Assembly: GCF_002906855.1 (NCBI RefSeq)
Contig: NZ_MINI01000048.1
Location: 248,001-312,000, forward strand
DNA: 64,000 nucleotides
Source: Pseudomonas putida
Lineage (GTDB): Bacteria > Pseudomonadota > Gammaproteobacteria > Pseudomonadales > Pseudomonadaceae
Reading direction: 5' to 3'
Shown here: positions 25,540-34,791 of the stretch, in pieces
Layout of the letters: the number at the start of each line of letters is the position of its first letter
How positions within the stretch are numbered: the stretch's first letter is position 1
Translations under genes and position numbers: made by a program
The notes under the pieces: model-generated
What the model saw: only the letters and a program-made list of their open reading frames with translations
Told to the model about the DNA's origin: nothing
The model's database searches: none

Positions 25540-27249
25540 TCAGCGCGGCTCCATATGCGCAATCATCAACTGCACACTCTCATTCCCACGAAACTCATTC
25601 ACATCCAGCTTGTACGCCAGCTCGACCCAACGCACCGTCGGGTTCGGCCACACCTCGCGGTCAATGCCAAAGGCAATGCCATCCAGCCGCACCGACCCGC
25701 ACTCGCTCTTGAGCACAACCTTCAAGTGCCGCTCGCCGACCACACGCTGCTCCACCAGTTGGAACACCCCATGGAACAGCGGCTCGGGGAAGTGCTGCCC
25801 CCAAGGCCCGGCATTGCGCAGGGCCTTGGCCAGGTCGAGGTGGAATTCCTCCACGGCCAGGCTGCCGTCCGACAGCAGGCGACCGGTCAGGTCCTCTTCG
25901 CGCAGCTGGCGCCGGACTTCTTCATCGAAGGCTTCGGCAAAGGCCGGGAAATTGCTTTCGGGCAGAGACAGCCCCGCCGCCATGGCATGCCCGCCGAACT
26001 TGCTGATCAGCTGCGGATGGCGCGCCGCCACCGCATCCAGTGCATCGCGAATATGGAAGCCCGGCACCGAACGCGCCGAGCCCTTGAGCATGCCGTCGCC
26101 AGCATCGGCGAAGGCGATGGTCGGCCGGTGGTAACGCTCCTTCAGGCGCGAAGCAAGAATCCCGATCACGCCCTGGTGCCAATCGGCATCGAACAGGCAC
26201 AGGCCATAAGGCATGGACTCGACCGGCAGGTCCTTGAGCTGGGCCAGGGCTTCGCGCTGCATGCCCTGCTCGATCGACTTGCGGTCCTGGTTCAGGTCAT
26301 CCAGTTGCTGGGCCATGTCCTGGGCCAGTGCTTGGTCTTCGCACAGCAGGCATTCGATGCCCAGGCTCATGTCGTCCAGGCGCCCGGCAGCATTGAGCCG
26401 TGGGCCGAGGATGAAACCGAGGTCGGTGGAGGTGATGCGCCGATGGTCGCGCCGCGCCACTTCCAGAATGGCCTTAAGGCCTGGCCGCGCGCGGCCGGCG
26501 CGGATACGCTCCAGGCCTTGGTGTACGAGGATGCGGTTGTTGGCATCCAGTGGCACCACGTCGGCGACGCTGCCCAGGGCGACCAGGTCGAGCAGCTCGC
26601 CGATATTCGGCTGCGGCTGGGTTTCGTAGCGCCCCAGGCTGCGCAGGCGTGCACGCAGGGCCATGAGCACGTAGAAGATCACCCCGACGCCGGCCAGCGA
26701 CTTGCTCGGGAAGTCGCAGCCAGGCTGGTTCGGGTTGACGATGGCGTCGGCATCCGGCAACTGCTGGCCCGGCAGGTGATGGTCGGTGACCAGCACCTTG
26801 AGCCCGGCCGACTTGGCCGCTGCCACACCTTCGACGCTGGAGATGCCGTTATCGACGGTCACCAGCAGGTCTGGCTGGCGCTCGAGCGCCACCTGGACGA
26901 TCTCCGGGGTCAGGCCGTAGCCGTATTCGAAGCGGTTGGGCACCAGGTAATCGACATGGGCCGCACCCAGCAGGCGCAGGCCGAGCATGCCGACGGTGCT
27001 GGCGGTGGCGCCGTCGGCATCGAAATCGCCGACGATAAGGATGCGCTGGCGCTGGTCGAGGGCTTCGACCAGCAGGTCCACTGCCGCCTCGATGCCCTTG
27101 AGCTGCTGGTACGGCAGCAGGCGCGCCAGGCTCTTGTCCAGCTCGGCCTCGGATTGCACGCCGCGGGCGGCGTACAGGCGGGTCAGCAAGGGTGGCAGGT
27201 TACCCAGAAATGGCAGGGTCGGCGGCAGCGGGCGAGGTTCGATACGCAT
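25540..27249 (-). CDS. recJ: Single-stranded-DNA-specific 5'-3' exonuclease RecJ
   Basis: A 569-residue DHH-family exonuclease acting in recombination, mismatch and base-excision repair. Motif I is 'VGDFDADGATAS', motif III 'VTDHHLPG' with 'DAIVNPNQPGC', the DHHA1 region is 'GGHAMAAGLSL', and an OB-type domain lies at the C-terminus. The length is as usual for proteobacterial RecJ. The start at 27249 is eight bases after the yaeQ stop, so the two genes form an operon. The gene is intact although a palindromic repeat lies just beyond its stop. Confidence 0.96.
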   Translation of the reverse strand: MRIEPRPLPPTLPFLGNLPPLLTRLYAARGVQSEAELDKSLARLLPYQQLKGIEAAVDLLVEALDQRQRILIVGDFDADGATASTVGMLGLRLLGAAHVDYLVPNRFEYGYGLTPEIVQVALERQPDLLVTVDNGISSVEGVAAAKSAGLKVLVTDHHLPGQQLPDADAIVNPNQPGCDFPSKSLAGVGVIFYVLMALRARLRSLGRYETQPQPNIGELLDLVALGSVADVVPLDANNRILVHQGLERIRAGRARPGLKAILEVARRDHRRITSTDLGFILGPRLNAAGRLDDMSLGIECLLCEDQALAQDMAQQLDDLNQDRKSIEQGMQREALAQLKDLPVESMPYGLCLFDADWHQGVIGILASRLKERYHRPTIAFADAGDGMLKGSARSVPGFHIRDALDAVAARHPQLISKFGGHAMAAGLSLPESNFPAFAEAFDEEVRRQLREEDLTGRLLSDGSLAVEEFHLDLAKALRNAGPWGQHFPEPLFHGVFQLVEQRVVGERHLKVVLKSECGSVRLDGIAFGIDREVWPNPTVRWVELAYKLDVNEFRGNESVQLMIAHMEPR

Positions 27250-27257
27250 GGAGTGCT

Positions 27258-27800
27258 TCAGCCACGCTCACCGAGCAGCCACTGCAGCTGCACTTCGTGC
27301 TGGCCACGGTCATCGGTGACGAACACGGTGCCTTCGCTGATCATCACATCCCACTTGATGGTACGCGGCATGTCGGTGGCCAGGACTTCCAGCACCTCCT
27401 GCGGCACGGCGGCGATGCTCAAGTTCTTCAGGCCCTTGACCGCGCTCACCACCTTGCCTTCCCACACGCGCAGGCTGCCGTAGGCGAGCAGGCTGGTGCG
27501 CTCGGTGCGGCGCGAGCACCAGGTCAGACGATCGGCATCCGGCTGGCCGACTTCGATCCAGTGCAGGATGCGGTCGTCCAGGCTCTTTTCCCACAGCGCC
27601 GCTTCATCCACATCGGACAGGCCACGGCCGAACGAAAGGTTCTCGTTGTACCACAGGGCATAGGCCAGCAGGCGCACGGCCATGCGCTCTTCGGTTTCCG
27701 AAGGGTGACGGGCAATGGTCTGGCGGACGTTTTCGTACACGCCACGATCAAGATCGGTCAGGTTCAGTTCGAATTTGTAGGTGGTGGACGGCTGGGCCAT
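27258..27800 (-). CDS. yaeQ: YaeQ family protein
   Basis: A 180-residue YaeQ homologue: 'TYKFELNLTDLDRGVYENV', 'RHPSETEERMAVRLLAYAL', 'DVDEAALWEKSLDDRI', and 'MISEGTVFVTD' near the C-terminus. The family fold resembles PD-(D/E)XK nucleases; E. coli YaeQ was linked to multicopy suppression of rfaH loss, but its biochemical role is unclear. It is the first gene of the yaeQ-recJ operon and is divergent from the CoA-transferase gene. Confidence 0.92.
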   Translation of the reverse strand: MAQPSTTYKFELNLTDLDRGVYENVRQTIARHPSETEERMAVRLLAYALWYNENLSFGRGLSDVDEAALWEKSLDDRILHWIEVGQPDADRLTWCSRRTERTSLLAYGSLRVWEGKVVSAVKGLKNLSIAAVPQEVLEVLATDMPRTIKWDVMISEGTVFVTDDRGQHEVQLQWLLGERG

Positions 27801-27933
27801 GGTCGAGTGGGCTTCGTGCGTAGAGAAAAGTCACCTAGTCTAACCGATCCCGCCTTTGCTTGCGCCGGAGCAGTATCGGCCGCCCCGCACGTATGCTAAA
27901 ACCACGGCTCTGATCAGTTGCCACGGATGCCTC

Positions 27934-29133
27934 ATGTCTACGCCCAGCAAACCCCTCGCCGGCCTGAAAGTCATCGAGCTCGGCACCCTGATCGCCGGGC
28001 CGTTCGCCTCGCGGATCTGCGCCGAATTCGGCGCCGAAGTGATCAAGGTCGAGTCGCCGGACGGCGGTGACCCGCTGCGCAAATGGCGCAAGTTGTACGA
28101 GGGCACGTCACTGTGGTGGTTCGTGCAGGCGCGCAACAAGCAGTCGCTGACGCTCAACCTCAAGCACCCCGAAGGCCGCGACGTGCTCAAGCGCCTGCTC
28201 GGCGAGGCCGACATCCTGATCGAGAACTTCCGCCCCGGCGTGCTGGAAAAACTCGGCCTGGGCTGGGACGTGCTGCATGCCCTCAACCCTCGCCTGGTCA
28301 TGGTGCGCCTGTCCGGCTTCGGCCAGACCGGGCCGATGAAGGACCAGCCAGGCTTCGGTGCGGTCGGTGAATCGATGGGCGGGCTGCGCTACATCACCGG
28401 CTTCGACGACCGCCCGCCGGTACGCACCGGGATTTCCATCGGTGATTCGATCGCTGCGCTGTGGGGCGTGATTGGCGCGCTGATGGCACTGCGTCATCGC
28501 GAAGTCAATGGTGGCCAGGGCCAGGTGGTGGACGTGGCGCTGTACGAGGCGATCTTCGCCATGATGGAAAGCATGGTCCCGGAATTCGACGTGTTCGGCT
28601 TCATCCGCGAGCGTACCGGCAACATCATGCCGGGCATCACGCCCTCCTCCATCCACACCAGCGCCGACGGCAAGCATGTGCAGATCGGCGCCAACGGTGA
28701 CGCCATCTTCAAGCGCTTCATGCAGGCCATCGGCCGCACCGACCTGGCCGACGACCCGAGCCTGGCCAGCAATGACGGCCGCGATGCCAGGCGCGACGAG
28801 TTGTACGGGGTGATCGACCGCTGGGCCAACAGCCTGCCGCTGGACCAGTTGATGCAGGTGCTCACAGACGCCGAGGTGCCGGCCAGCCGTATCTACTCGG
28901 CCGAGGACATGTTCAGCGACCCGCAGTACCTGGCCCGTGAAATGTTCCTGCAGGCGCGCCTGCCGGACGGCAAGCCGTTCAAGATGCCGGGTATCGTGCC
29001 CAAGCTCTCGGAAACCCCAGGTTCTGCCGAATGGGTCGGCCCGGCGCTGGGTGAGCATACCGATACCGTGCTGGCTTCCCTGGGCTACGACCAGGCGGCG
29101 ATTGCCAGCCTGCGCCAGGCAGGCACGGTCTGA
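27934..29133 (+). CDS. Class III (CaiB/BaiF) CoA-transferase
   Basis: A 399-residue CoA-transferase, the typical family length. Conserved features are 'VIELGTLIAGPFASRICAEFGAEVIKVE', 'NLKHPEGRDVLKRLL', 'DILIENFRPGVLEKLGLG', and the probable catalytic Asp171 in 'SIGDSIAAL'. It transfers CoA between an acyl-CoA and a carboxylic acid; the substrate cannot be inferred. The start at 27934 gives the family N-terminus; the longer frame (27856) runs into the yaeQ promoter region. It is followed 12 bases later by a periplasmic binding-protein gene, so the two are probably co-transcribed. Confidence 0.92.
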   Translation: MSTPSKPLAGLKVIELGTLIAGPFASRICAEFGAEVIKVESPDGGDPLRKWRKLYEGTSLWWFVQARNKQSLTLNLKHPEGRDVLKRLLGEADILIENFRPGVLEKLGLGWDVLHALNPRLVMVRLSGFGQTGPMKDQPGFGAVGESMGGLRYITGFDDRPPVRTGISIGDSIAALWGVIGALMALRHREVNGGQGQVVDVALYEAIFAMMESMVPEFDVFGFIRERTGNIMPGITPSSIHTSADGKHVQIGANGDAIFKRFMQAIGRTDLADDPSLASNDGRDARRDELYGVIDRWANSLPLDQLMQVLTDAEVPASRIYSAEDMFSDPQYLAREMFLQARLPDGKPFKMPGIVPKLSETPGSAEWVGPALGEHTDTVLASLGYDQAAIASLRQAGTV

Positions 29134-29144
29134 GGCTGCTGCCG

Positions 29145-30002
29145 ATGCGTTGGCTGGCCCTGTGCTGCGCGCTGCTGCTTGCCCTGCTGGTAGCGCCGGC
29201 GCAGGCCAAGGAACGCCTGCTGTGGCTGGTGCGCGACCTGCCGCCGTTCACCGTGTTCGAAGGCACGGATAAAGGCCAGGGGGTTATCGACCAGACGCTG
29301 CCGCTGCTGATCGAGCAGATGCCCGAGTACGACCACAGCATCGTCCGGGTCAACCGTGCACGCGGGATCCAGATGCTCCAGGACCCATCCAGCTTCACCT
29401 GCGACCCGACATTGCTGTGGACTGCGGAGCGGGCGAAGTTCGTGCATTTCTCCCAACCGACGCTCGGCGTGCTGAGCAGCGGTGTGGTGGTGCGCAAGAC
29501 CGAGCAGGCGCTACTGGCCTCCTATCTGGACGATCAGCAGGTCGACCTCAAAGGCTTGCTCGGTAATACCCGGCTGAAGCTGGGCATCGTCGCCCAACGC
29601 AGCTACAGCAGCCAGGTCGACGAGATCCTGCGCCAGCTGCCCGACTCGGCGTTCAGCCGCCATTACGGCAACGATGCCACCGCCAACCTGCTGCAGATGC
29701 AACAGCTCGGGCGACTGCAACTGGTATTGGGCTACTGGCCGGAAGTGCGCTACCTGATTCAGCAACATGGTGGCTCACCGGCGGACTATCAGTTCCATCC
29801 GATCCAGGGCGTGGACCGCTACCAGTTCCTGCACGTAGGCTGCTCGAACACGCCACTGGGGCGCGCCGCCATCAGCCACATCGACCAGTTGCTACCGGCC
29901 CTGCGCCTGAATACCCTGCCCGCCCTTTATGCACACTGGCTTGACCCCGAGCTGCGCATTACCTATCTGGAAGAGAGCAAGCACTTCTTCGAAGAGCGCT
30001 AG
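29145..30002 (+). CDS. Periplasmic amino-acid-binding-like protein (TIGR02285 type)
   Basis: A 285-residue protein with a Sec signal peptide (cleavage near 'PAQA-KE', about residue 21). The mature part resembles bacterial extracellular solute-binding family 3, with 'DLPPFTVFEG' near the start and 'RLKLGIVAQRSYSS' for the second lobe. No permease or ATPase gene is nearby, so it may be an orphan receptor domain rather than a transporter part. GAGG of the upstream stop region serves as ribosome binding site. A conserved role with the CoA-transferase is possible but unproven. Confidence 0.8.
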   Translation: MRWLALCCALLLALLVAPAQAKERLLWLVRDLPPFTVFEGTDKGQGVIDQTLPLLIEQMPEYDHSIVRVNRARGIQMLQDPSSFTCDPTLLWTAERAKFVHFSQPTLGVLSSGVVVRKTEQALLASYLDDQQVDLKGLLGNTRLKLGIVAQRSYSSQVDEILRQLPDSAFSRHYGNDATANLLQMQQLGRLQLVLGYWPEVRYLIQQHGGSPADYQFHPIQGVDRYQFLHVGCSNTPLGRAAISHIDQLLPALRLNTLPALYAHWLDPELRITYLEESKHFFEER

Positions 30003-30019
30003 GCACCACGCAAAAGAAA

Positions 30020-30071
30020 CCCCGGACGCTGGGGAAGACGCCCGGGGCCAATCGAAAGTCCTCATGGACTT
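30020..30071. terminator. Possible terminator hairpins between convergent genes
   Basis: CCCCGG (30020-30025) can pair with CCGGGG (30042-30047), and AAGTCC/GGACTT (30056-30071) forms a short hairpin. No strong T run follows, so a terminator role is tentative. Confidence 0.35.
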
Positions 30072-30139
30072 CCCGTGACAACCTGCCAGCACCGGAGCTG
30101 TGCACTGGCCGGCTGCCCTTGAAGATTATGATAGCCCTC

Positions 30140-30421
30140 TCAGGCAAAGGTTCCCTGCGGCTGTTGGCGCTGTTGCAATGCCGCGATCACACAGGGCTGC
30201 AAGCGCCCTTCGACAATCTGCAGGTCACGGTGCAAGCCGTCTACCAGGTCGATCAACAGGCTTTGCTCCTGCAGCTGGCGTGGGCTGACCGTACGGCGCA
30301 AGGCTGTACCGCCGAGGCTGTCATATACGGTCAATTGACGGTTGCCGCTGGCATCCGTGGCACCTAGCTTGGCCTGGTAGGGGGTAAGGGCGTCGTTGAG
30401 CAGTCTGCAGATTCTTTCCAT
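30140..30421 (-). CDS. Small Pseudomonas protein, probable DUF3509
   Basis: A 93-residue soluble protein starting 'MERICRLLNDALTPYQAKLG' and ending with 'VEGRLQPCVIAALQQR'. Its length and pattern agree with DUF3509, a family of about 92 residues largely confined to Pseudomonas and of unknown function. The ATG at 30421 gives this length; ATG 30448 is possible but has no ribosome binding site. The gene lies 78 bases downstream of the receiver-like gene on the same strand. Confidence 0.7.
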   Translation of the reverse strand: MERICRLLNDALTPYQAKLGATDASGNRQLTVYDSLGGTALRRTVSPRQLQEQSLLIDLVDGLHRDLQIVEGRLQPCVIAALQQRQQPQGTFA

Positions 30422-30499
30422 CCGGATCACTCGTTTGTAGTGGGACATGAAGGAACTGACCAGCAAACGCAGCGGAAAGTTCGCTGCGCCACGGCTGTG

Positions 30500-30889
30500 C
30501 TAGTGAGCATGCGTGGGCGACGTGACAGTTTGAATACGTTTCAGGGCTTGTTGCCAGCGCCCGACAGGCAGGGGCCAAGGAAGGTCTGCAAGGACCCACA
30601 GGCCTTGGCGCCGGGCTTCATGGGCAAGGTTCGGGCTGCCTGTGCTGGCATGGCCGACGAACAGCACGGCACGGGTGCAACAGGCCCGCTCGAGCAGGGG
30701 CAGGCCATCGCTCACGGCGTGGTCGAGAATCAGCAGGTCCGCCCGCGGTTGACGGGCCAGGCAGGTGTCGAGATCGGCCAGGTCATGGGCGACGCGCACG
30801 CTGAACAGGCCCTGTGCGTTGCAGGCCTGGTGCAGGAGGATCTGGTGGGATGGGCGTGCTTGGTAAATCACCACGTAAGGCTGTCGCAT
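30500..30889 (-). CDS. Stand-alone degenerate receiver-like protein
   Basis: A 129-residue protein that looks like a single response-regulator receiver fold. 'YVVIYQARPSHQILLHQAC' matches strand 1 but lacks the usual acidic pair, and 'ADLLILDHAVSDGLPLL' matches the phospho-acceptor region with Asp retained in LDH. The later conserved Lys is replaced ('VLADLPWPLP'). It has no output domain. AAGGAG lies six bases before the ATG at 30889. Phosphorylation seems unlikely to work normally. It could bind a partner as a pseudo-receiver; this is inference from sequence pattern. Confidence 0.65.
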   Translation of the reverse strand: MRQPYVVIYQARPSHQILLHQACNAQGLFSVRVAHDLADLDTCLARQPRADLLILDHAVSDGLPLLERACCTRAVLFVGHASTGSPNLAHEARRQGLWVLADLPWPLPVGRWQQALKRIQTVTSPTHAH

Positions 30890-30988
30890 GTACCGCTCCT
30901 TGGGGGAAGGACCGGTCACTCTAGGCAAGGCTTCCTGAGCCTTACATAGGACAATTCCGCAAAAGCTTGAGGAAAGCCCTGAAATCTG

Positions 30989-31005
30989 GGGCTGCTTCGC
31001 AGCCC
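30989..31005 (-). terminator. Probable terminator of hom-thrC
   Basis: The stem GGGCTGC / GCAGCCC with a 3-base loop lies 16 bases after the thrC stop. The following T tract on the minus strand is short (AGATTT). Confidence 0.55.
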
Positions 31006-31020
31006 CCGATGCCAATGCGA

Positions 31021-32430
31021 TTACAAAGGCTTGCCGCGATTACCATGCTGGCTGACAAAGGCTTGAACAGCCTTCAGGTCGTTGGCCAGCACGGTGCAAC
31101 GCTCTTCACGGCTGAACAGGTCGCTCAGGTGCGCTGGCAGCTCCAGCGCCTTGCCCACACCGGCCTTCTCCACCGCTTCCGGGAACTTGACCGGGTGCGC
31201 CGTACCCAGCACCACCATCGGCGTGTCCAGGCTGCGGCGGCACTCGCGGGCGGCCTTGACGCCGATCGCGGTGTGCGGGTCGAGCACTTCACCGGTGGCG
31301 GCAAACACCTCGGCGATGGTCTCGCAGGTCTGCTCGTCGCTGACTGCCAGCGAATCGAACAACTTGCGCGCTTCGTTCCAGCGGTCCTGCTCGACGCTGA
31401 AGCCACCGCCCTGCTTGAAGGTGGCCATCAGCTCGGCCAGCGCCGCGCCGTTGCGGCCGTGCAGGTCGAACAACAGGCGCTCGAAGTTGGACGAAACCAT
31501 GATGTCCATGGACGGCGACAGGGTCGCGTGCAGGGTTTCCTTGACGTACTGGTTGCCGCTCATGAAGCGGTGCAGGATGTCGTTGCGGTTGGTGGCGACG
31601 ATCAGCTGGCTGACCGGCAGGCCCATGTTGCGCGCCAGGTAACCGGCAAAGATGTCGCCGAAGTTGCCGGTCGGTACTGAGAACGCCACCGAACGGGCCG
31701 GGCCGCCCAGCTGCAGGGCCGCGTGGAAGTAGTAGACAATCTGGGCCATGATCCGCGCCCAGTTGATCGAGTTGACCGCAACCAGGCGGGTGCCCTTGAG
31801 GAACGACTGGTCGGCGAAGCTGGCCTTGACCATTTCCTGGCAGTCGTCGAAGTTGCCTTCGATGGCGATGTTGTGGACGTTGTCGCCAAACAGGGTGGTC
31901 ATCTGGCGGCGCTGTACTTCCGACACACGCTGGTGCGGGTGGAGGATGAAGATGTCGACGTTCTCGCAGCTGCGGCAGCCTTCGATGGCGGCGGAGCCGG
32001 TGTCACCGCTGGTGGCGCCAATGATCACCACGCGCTCGTTGCGCTTGGCCAGCACGTGGTCGAGCAGGCGGCCGAGCAGTTGCAGGGCGAAGTCCTTGAA
32101 CGCCAGGGTCGGGCCGTGGAACAGCTCCAGCACCCACTCGTTGCTGTTCAGTTGACGCAGCGGGGCGACCGCGGCGTGGGCGAACTCGCCGTAGGTTTCT
32201 TCGAGGATCTTCTTGAAGTCGGCGTCGGCGATGCTGCCTTCGACAAACGGGCGCATTACCCGGAAGGCCAGCTCGTGGTACGGCAGGCCGGCCCAGGAGG
32301 CGATTTCTTCCTGGGTGAAGCGAGGCAGGTTTTCAGGAACGTACAGGCCGCCGTCGCTGGCCAAGCCAGCCAGCAGCACGTCTTCGAAATTCAGGGCAGG
32401 AGCCTGGCCGCGGGTACTGATATAGCGCAT
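31021..32430 (-). CDS. thrC: Threonine synthase
   Basis: A 469-residue pyridoxal-phosphate enzyme converting O-phosphohomoserine to threonine. The N-terminus 'MRYISTRGQAP' is family-typical. The PLP lysine lies in 'PTLAFKDFALQLLG' and the phosphate loop includes 'GATSGDTGSAAIEG'. The start at 32430 fits the known Pseudomonas length; the longer frame extends into hom. It follows hom on the same strand, separated by 61 bases that hold a strong hairpin. Confidence 0.97.
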   Translation of the reverse strand: MRYISTRGQAPALNFEDVLLAGLASDGGLYVPENLPRFTQEEIASWAGLPYHELAFRVMRPFVEGSIADADFKKILEETYGEFAHAAVAPLRQLNSNEWVLELFHGPTLAFKDFALQLLGRLLDHVLAKRNERVVIIGATSGDTGSAAIEGCRSCENVDIFILHPHQRVSEVQRRQMTTLFGDNVHNIAIEGNFDDCQEMVKASFADQSFLKGTRLVAVNSINWARIMAQIVYYFHAALQLGGPARSVAFSVPTGNFGDIFAGYLARNMGLPVSQLIVATNRNDILHRFMSGNQYVKETLHATLSPSMDIMVSSNFERLLFDLHGRNGAALAELMATFKQGGGFSVEQDRWNEARKLFDSLAVSDEQTCETIAEVFAATGEVLDPHTAIGVKAARECRRSLDTPMVVLGTAHPVKFPEAVEKAGVGKALELPAHLSDLFSREERCTVLANDLKAVQAFVSQHGNRGKPL

Positions 32431-32456
32431 GGGTGCAAACCTTCGATGCTGAGGCC

Positions 32457-32476
32457 CGGGCCGCGCTCGCGGCCCG
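32457..32476 (-). promoter_or_regulatory. Hairpin between hom and thrC
   Basis: Arms CGGGCCGCG (32457-32465) and CGCGGCCCG (32468-32476) are perfectly complementary. No T run follows, so it may modulate transcript stability or partial read-through rather than terminate fully. Confidence 0.5.
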
Positions 32477-32491
32477 ACGGCACTAATTTTG

Positions 32492-33796
32492 TTAGTTGAG
32501 CTGTTCGACGCGGATGCGCACAACCTTGCCGACCACGTCCTGCAGGGCTTCCAGGGCGACGATGGCATCGTTGATGCGCTGCTCGACCACACCGTGGGTC
32601 AGCAGGATCATCGGCACCAGGCCGTCCTGCTCCTCGGCTTCCTTCTGCATGATCGACTCGATGTTGATGCCGCGCTCCGACAGGATGCTCGCCACCTGGG
32701 CCAGTACGCCAGGGTGGTCCTTGGCCTGGATGCGCAGGTAGTAGGCGCTTTCGCAGGCTTCGATCGGCAGGATCGGGTGGGCCGACAGCGAGTCTGGCTG
32801 GAAGGCCAGGTGCGGCACACGGTTTTCCGGGTCGGAAGTCATGGCACGGACCACGTCGACCAGGTCACCCACCACCGACGAAGCGGTCGGTTCCATGCCG
32901 GCGCCTGCGCCGTAGTACAGGGTGGAACCTGCGGCGTCGCCGTTGACCATGACCGCGTTCATCACGCCATTGACGTTGGCGATCAGGCGGTCGGCTGGGA
33001 TCAGCGTCGGGTGCACGCGCAGCTCGATGCCTTCGGCGGTGCGGCGGGCCACACCCAGGTGCTTGATGCGGTAGCCCAGCGCTTCGGCGTAGTTCACGTC
33101 AGCGGTGGTCAGCTGGGTGATGCCTTCGGTGTAGGCCTTGTCGAACTGCAGCGGGATACCAAAGGCGATGGACGCCAGGATGGTCAGCTTGTGCGCGGCA
33201 TCGATGCCTTCTACGTCGAAGGTCGGGTCGGCTTCGGCATAGCCCAGCGCCTGGGCTTCGGCCAGCACGTCAGGGAAGGCGCGGCCTTTCTCGCGCATTT
33301 CGGTGAGGATGAAGTTGCCGGTGCCGTTGATGATGCCGGCCAGCCAGTTGATGCGGTTGGCCGACAGGCCTTCGCGGATCGCCTTGATCACCGGGATGCC
33401 GCCAGCCACGGCGGCTTCGAAGGCAACGATGACGCCCTTCTCGCGCGCCTTGGCGAAGATCTCGTTACCGTGCACGGCGATCAGCGCCTTGTTGGCGGTC
33501 ACCACGTGCTTGCCGTTTTCGATCGCCTTGAGCACCAGGTCACGCGCCACGGTGTAGCCACCGATCAACTCGATGACAATGTCGATTTCCGGGTTGCTCG
33601 CAACGTCGAACACATCAGCGGTAATGGGGGTACCGGTAATCTGGCAGTTCGGGTTCTGCGAGCGCATGGCAATCTGTGCCACTTCAATACCGCGCCCGGC
33701 ACGGCGGGCAATCTCCTCGGCGTTGCGCTGAAGTACATTGAAGGTTCCGCCACCGACGGTCCCCAACCCACAGATGCCTACTTTGACCGGTTTCAC
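32492..33796 (-). CDS. hom: Homoserine dehydrogenase
   Basis: A 434-residue monofunctional homoserine dehydrogenase that reduces aspartate semialdehyde to homoserine. The N-terminal NAD(P) fold is 'VGICGLGTVGGGTF', the active region includes 'GGIPVIKAIREGLSANRINWLAGIINGTGNFIL' (shown in part), and a C-terminal ACT domain ('YYLRIQAKDHPGVLAQVASIL') implies feedback by threonine. No aspartokinase fusion is present. It is followed by thrC. Confidence 0.97.
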   Translation of the reverse strand: MKPVKVGICGLGTVGGGTFNVLQRNAEEIARRAGRGIEVAQIAMRSQNPNCQITGTPITADVFDVASNPEIDIVIELIGGYTVARDLVLKAIENGKHVVTANKALIAVHGNEIFAKAREKGVIVAFEAAVAGGIPVIKAIREGLSANRINWLAGIINGTGNFILTEMREKGRAFPDVLAEAQALGYAEADPTFDVEGIDAAHKLTILASIAFGIPLQFDKAYTEGITQLTTADVNYAEALGYRIKHLGVARRTAEGIELRVHPTLIPADRLIANVNGVMNAVMVNGDAAGSTLYYGAGAGMEPTASSVVGDLVDVVRAMTSDPENRVPHLAFQPDSLSAHPILPIEACESAYYLRIQAKDHPGVLAQVASILSERGINIESIMQKEAEEQDGLVPMILLTHGVVEQRINDAIVALEALQDVVGKVVRIRVEQLN

Positions 33797-33878
33797 TGTG
33801 AACTCCCCATTGAACGGCCGGCGCCTTCACCGACCGTGAAACATGCCGTCACCCCATGACGACGGCGTATTGAATTGA

Positions 33879-34637
33879 TTACTTGGCAGCTTGCTGCTGG
33901 CCATCCAGGGCCAGCTTGGCCACTTGCGGTGCCGGCTGGTAGCCAGGGATCACATGGCCGTTCTCGAGCACGATGGCCGGCGTGCCGTTGACGCCGATCT
34001 GCTGGCCCAGCTGGAACTGCTTGCTGACCGGGTTGGTGCACTTGGCAGCCTTGATTTCCTTGCCTTCGACCATCTTGTCCATTGCCGCACGGCGGTCGCT
34101 GGAGCACCAGACGGCCTGCAGCTGCTCGTCACCTGGCGAACCGAGGCCCTGGCGCGGGAAGGCGACATAGCGCACTTCGATACCGCGGCGGTTGAGCTCG
34201 GGCACTTCGGCGTGCAGCTTGTGGCAGTACGGGCAGGTGGTGTCGGTGAAGACGGTGATGTGCGACTTGGTCTCGCCCTTGGCAGGGTAAACAACGGTCT
34301 CGGCGGCCGGAATGCCGTTGATGAGCTTGGCGACGCCCTGACGCTCGGTCTTTTCGGTCAGGTTGACCGGCTTGCCGTCCTGCAGCTGGTACAGGTAGCC
34401 CTGCATGACGTACTGGCCGTCGGCGCTGGCATACAGCACACGGCCGCCCTGCAGCTTGACTTCATAGAGGCCATTGAGCGGGCTGCTGCCGACGCTTTCA
34501 ACCGGTACTTCGAGTTCGAGGTTCTGCAACGACTTGCGGATCGCCTGCTCGGCGCTGGCATTGCTGTCGGCCGCGGCAACGGCAAAGGTACTGGCCAGCG
34601 CCAACACGGCGGCGGCGAAAATCTGGGTCACGCGCAT
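33879..34637 (-). CDS. dsbC: Thiol:disulfide interchange protein DsbC
   Basis: A 252-residue periplasmic disulfide isomerase. The signal peptide ends near 'VAAADS' (about residue 23). An N-terminal dimerisation domain spans about 25-90 and a thioredoxin-like domain carries the CPYC active site at 135-138 in 'FTDTTCPYC', with the second structural cysteine pair in 'AVWCSS' and 'AAKCTNP' and cis-Pro in 'NGTPAIV'. It lies between hom and xerD, the usual pseudomonad arrangement. Confidence 0.96.
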   Translation of the reverse strand: MRVTQIFAAAVLALASTFAVAAADSNASAEQAIRKSLQNLELEVPVESVGSSPLNGLYEVKLQGGRVLYASADGQYVMQGYLYQLQDGKPVNLTEKTERQGVAKLINGIPAAETVVYPAKGETKSHITVFTDTTCPYCHKLHAEVPELNRRGIEVRYVAFPRQGLGSPGDEQLQAVWCSSDRRAAMDKMVEGKEIKAAKCTNPVSKQFQLGQQIGVNGTPAIVLENGHVIPGYQPAPQVAKLALDGQQQAAK

Positions 34638-34791
34638 GGGGAACTCCTGGAGGCGGACAGGGGCCGGAGGGCGTCACCTGCAAAAAAATCGCGGCGACCG
34701 TACGGCCCTTGATGCAAACCGCCCAAGCCTACCACATCACGCTGCTGATGAAGGGGCCTACAAGGACCAGTCGGCGGAACATGAAAAACAT

